Source: Microtetraspora malaysiensis (GTDB taxonomy: Bacteria > Actinomycetota > Actinomycetes > Streptosporangiales > Streptosporangiaceae). Taken from it: a stretch of 64,000 nucleotides of DNA. Positions within the stretch are counted from its first letter, which is position 1, and every line of letters begins with the position of its first letter. The notes below the pieces were generated by a model that saw nothing but the letters and a program-made list of their open reading frames with translations, was not told the DNA's origin and searched no databases. The stretch lies in the NCBI RefSeq assembly GCF_001528665.1, contig NZ_BBYJ01000018.1, positions 124,001 to 188,000 of the forward strand, in the 5' to 3' direction. Both the position numbers and the translations under genes were made by a program. This document shows, in pieces, positions 63,755 through 64,000 of the stretch.

Positions 63755-64000
63755 TCAGGCACGTACGTATGTGGGGATCCAGCGGCCGTCGCCGGTGAGG
63801 CGGTCGGCGCTGGACGGCCCCCACCCGCCGCGCTCGTACGGCTCTGGTGGCGTCTCGAAGCCGAGGATGGGATCGACGATGCGCCATTCCTCTTCCACGG
63901 TGTCCTGGCGGGCGAAGTGGCGGGGGTCGCCGGAGAGCGCGTCCGTGATGATTCGTTCGTAAGCGCTTTCCGGTTGCCCCTGCTGCGCCTCGAAGTCGAC
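63755..64000 (-). CDS. zwf: Glucose-6-phosphate 1-dehydrogenase, C-terminal part
   Basis: The last ~81 residues (5' end beyond the window): AYERIITDALSGDPRHFARQ then EEEWRIVDPILGFETPPEPY and GGWGPSSADRL, the G6PDH C terminus. Stop at 63755-63757, 117 bp upstream of pgi. The enzyme makes 6-phosphogluconolactone and NADPH (or F420H2 in relatives). Confidence 0.9.
   Translation of the reverse strand, partial: VDFEAQQGQPESAYERIITDALSGDPRHFARQDTVEEEWRIVDPILGFETPPEPYERGGWGPSSADRLTGDGRWIPTYVRA

Overview
This is a very GC-rich, actinobacterial chromosome segment, probably from a Streptosporangiales-type actinomycete. The grounds are GTG/TTG starts, many TetR-type regulators, a large LuxR-type (LAL) ATPase regulator, a CU044_5270-like partner of an ECF sigma factor, twin-arginine signals and long GC-rich hairpins. 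The genus is inferred, not demonstrated. I see no rRNA, tRNA or CRISPR array. Starts were chosen from Shine-Dalgarno spacing and family alignment.

The left part (0-13.4 kb) is accessory metabolism: a secreted serine hydrolase with an N-terminal repeat array (cut by the window edge), alpha/beta hydrolases, a LysR regulator, a glyoxalase-fold protein, an MFS exporter, an SGNH esterase divergent from a TetR gene, a secreted protein with a Cys-Asp-Arg tandem array, a NUDIX hydrolase, and an NAD-dependent epimerase divergent from its TetR regulator. From 14 to 20.5 kb lies a worn region: two mobile-element-like DNA-binding genes (one interrupted by an in-frame amber codon), a sigma/anti-sigma pair whose sigma gene has lost its start, an IS5-type transposase remnant, a small kinase and a 5'-truncated ABC exporter. 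From 20.6 to 24.8 kb there is a response regulator, an unusual duplicated sensor kinase and a membrane-anchored serine hydrolase.

The most striking gene is at 24879-26270. It encodes a YVTN-type beta-propeller fused to a TlpA-like thioredoxin domain in which the first redox cysteine of WCGPC is replaced by an in-frame UGA, with an intact reading frame for a further 103 codons and a hairpin just downstream. This is best read as a selenocysteine protein (W-Sec-G-P-C). No Sec machinery gene (selA, selB, selC or selD) is seen in this window.

From 26.4 to 31.2 kb a P450/TetR pair is followed by a patch of broken genes: an MFS remnant joined to a phosphotransferase remnant, an ECF sigma N-terminus joined to a subtilase C-terminus, and an ABATE-type remnant. 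Then come an epoxide-hydrolase-like enzyme, a 1329-residue secreted subtilase preceded by a 39-codon acidic micro-ORF, a LAL regulator, and a polysaccharide deacetylase/TetR pair with two palindromic operators.

From 41.8 to 54.9 kb there is a coherent catabolic cluster: two PLP aminotransferases and a GntR regulator, a diaminopropionate ammonia-lyase-like enzyme, a five-gene oligopeptide ABC importer, two amidohydrolases and a PNPO-like flavoprotein. A shared CTG-N4-CAG element sits in front of three of its transcription units. The likely job is import and hydrolysis of a peptide-like or N-acyl nutrient and PLP-dependent breakdown of the released amino acid. The right end holds a TAT-type esterase, a second ECF sigma/partner pair, an OmpA-domain protein with a lipoprotein partner, a MarR/methyltransferase pair, an HD-domain protein, and pgi preceded by the 3' end of zwf.
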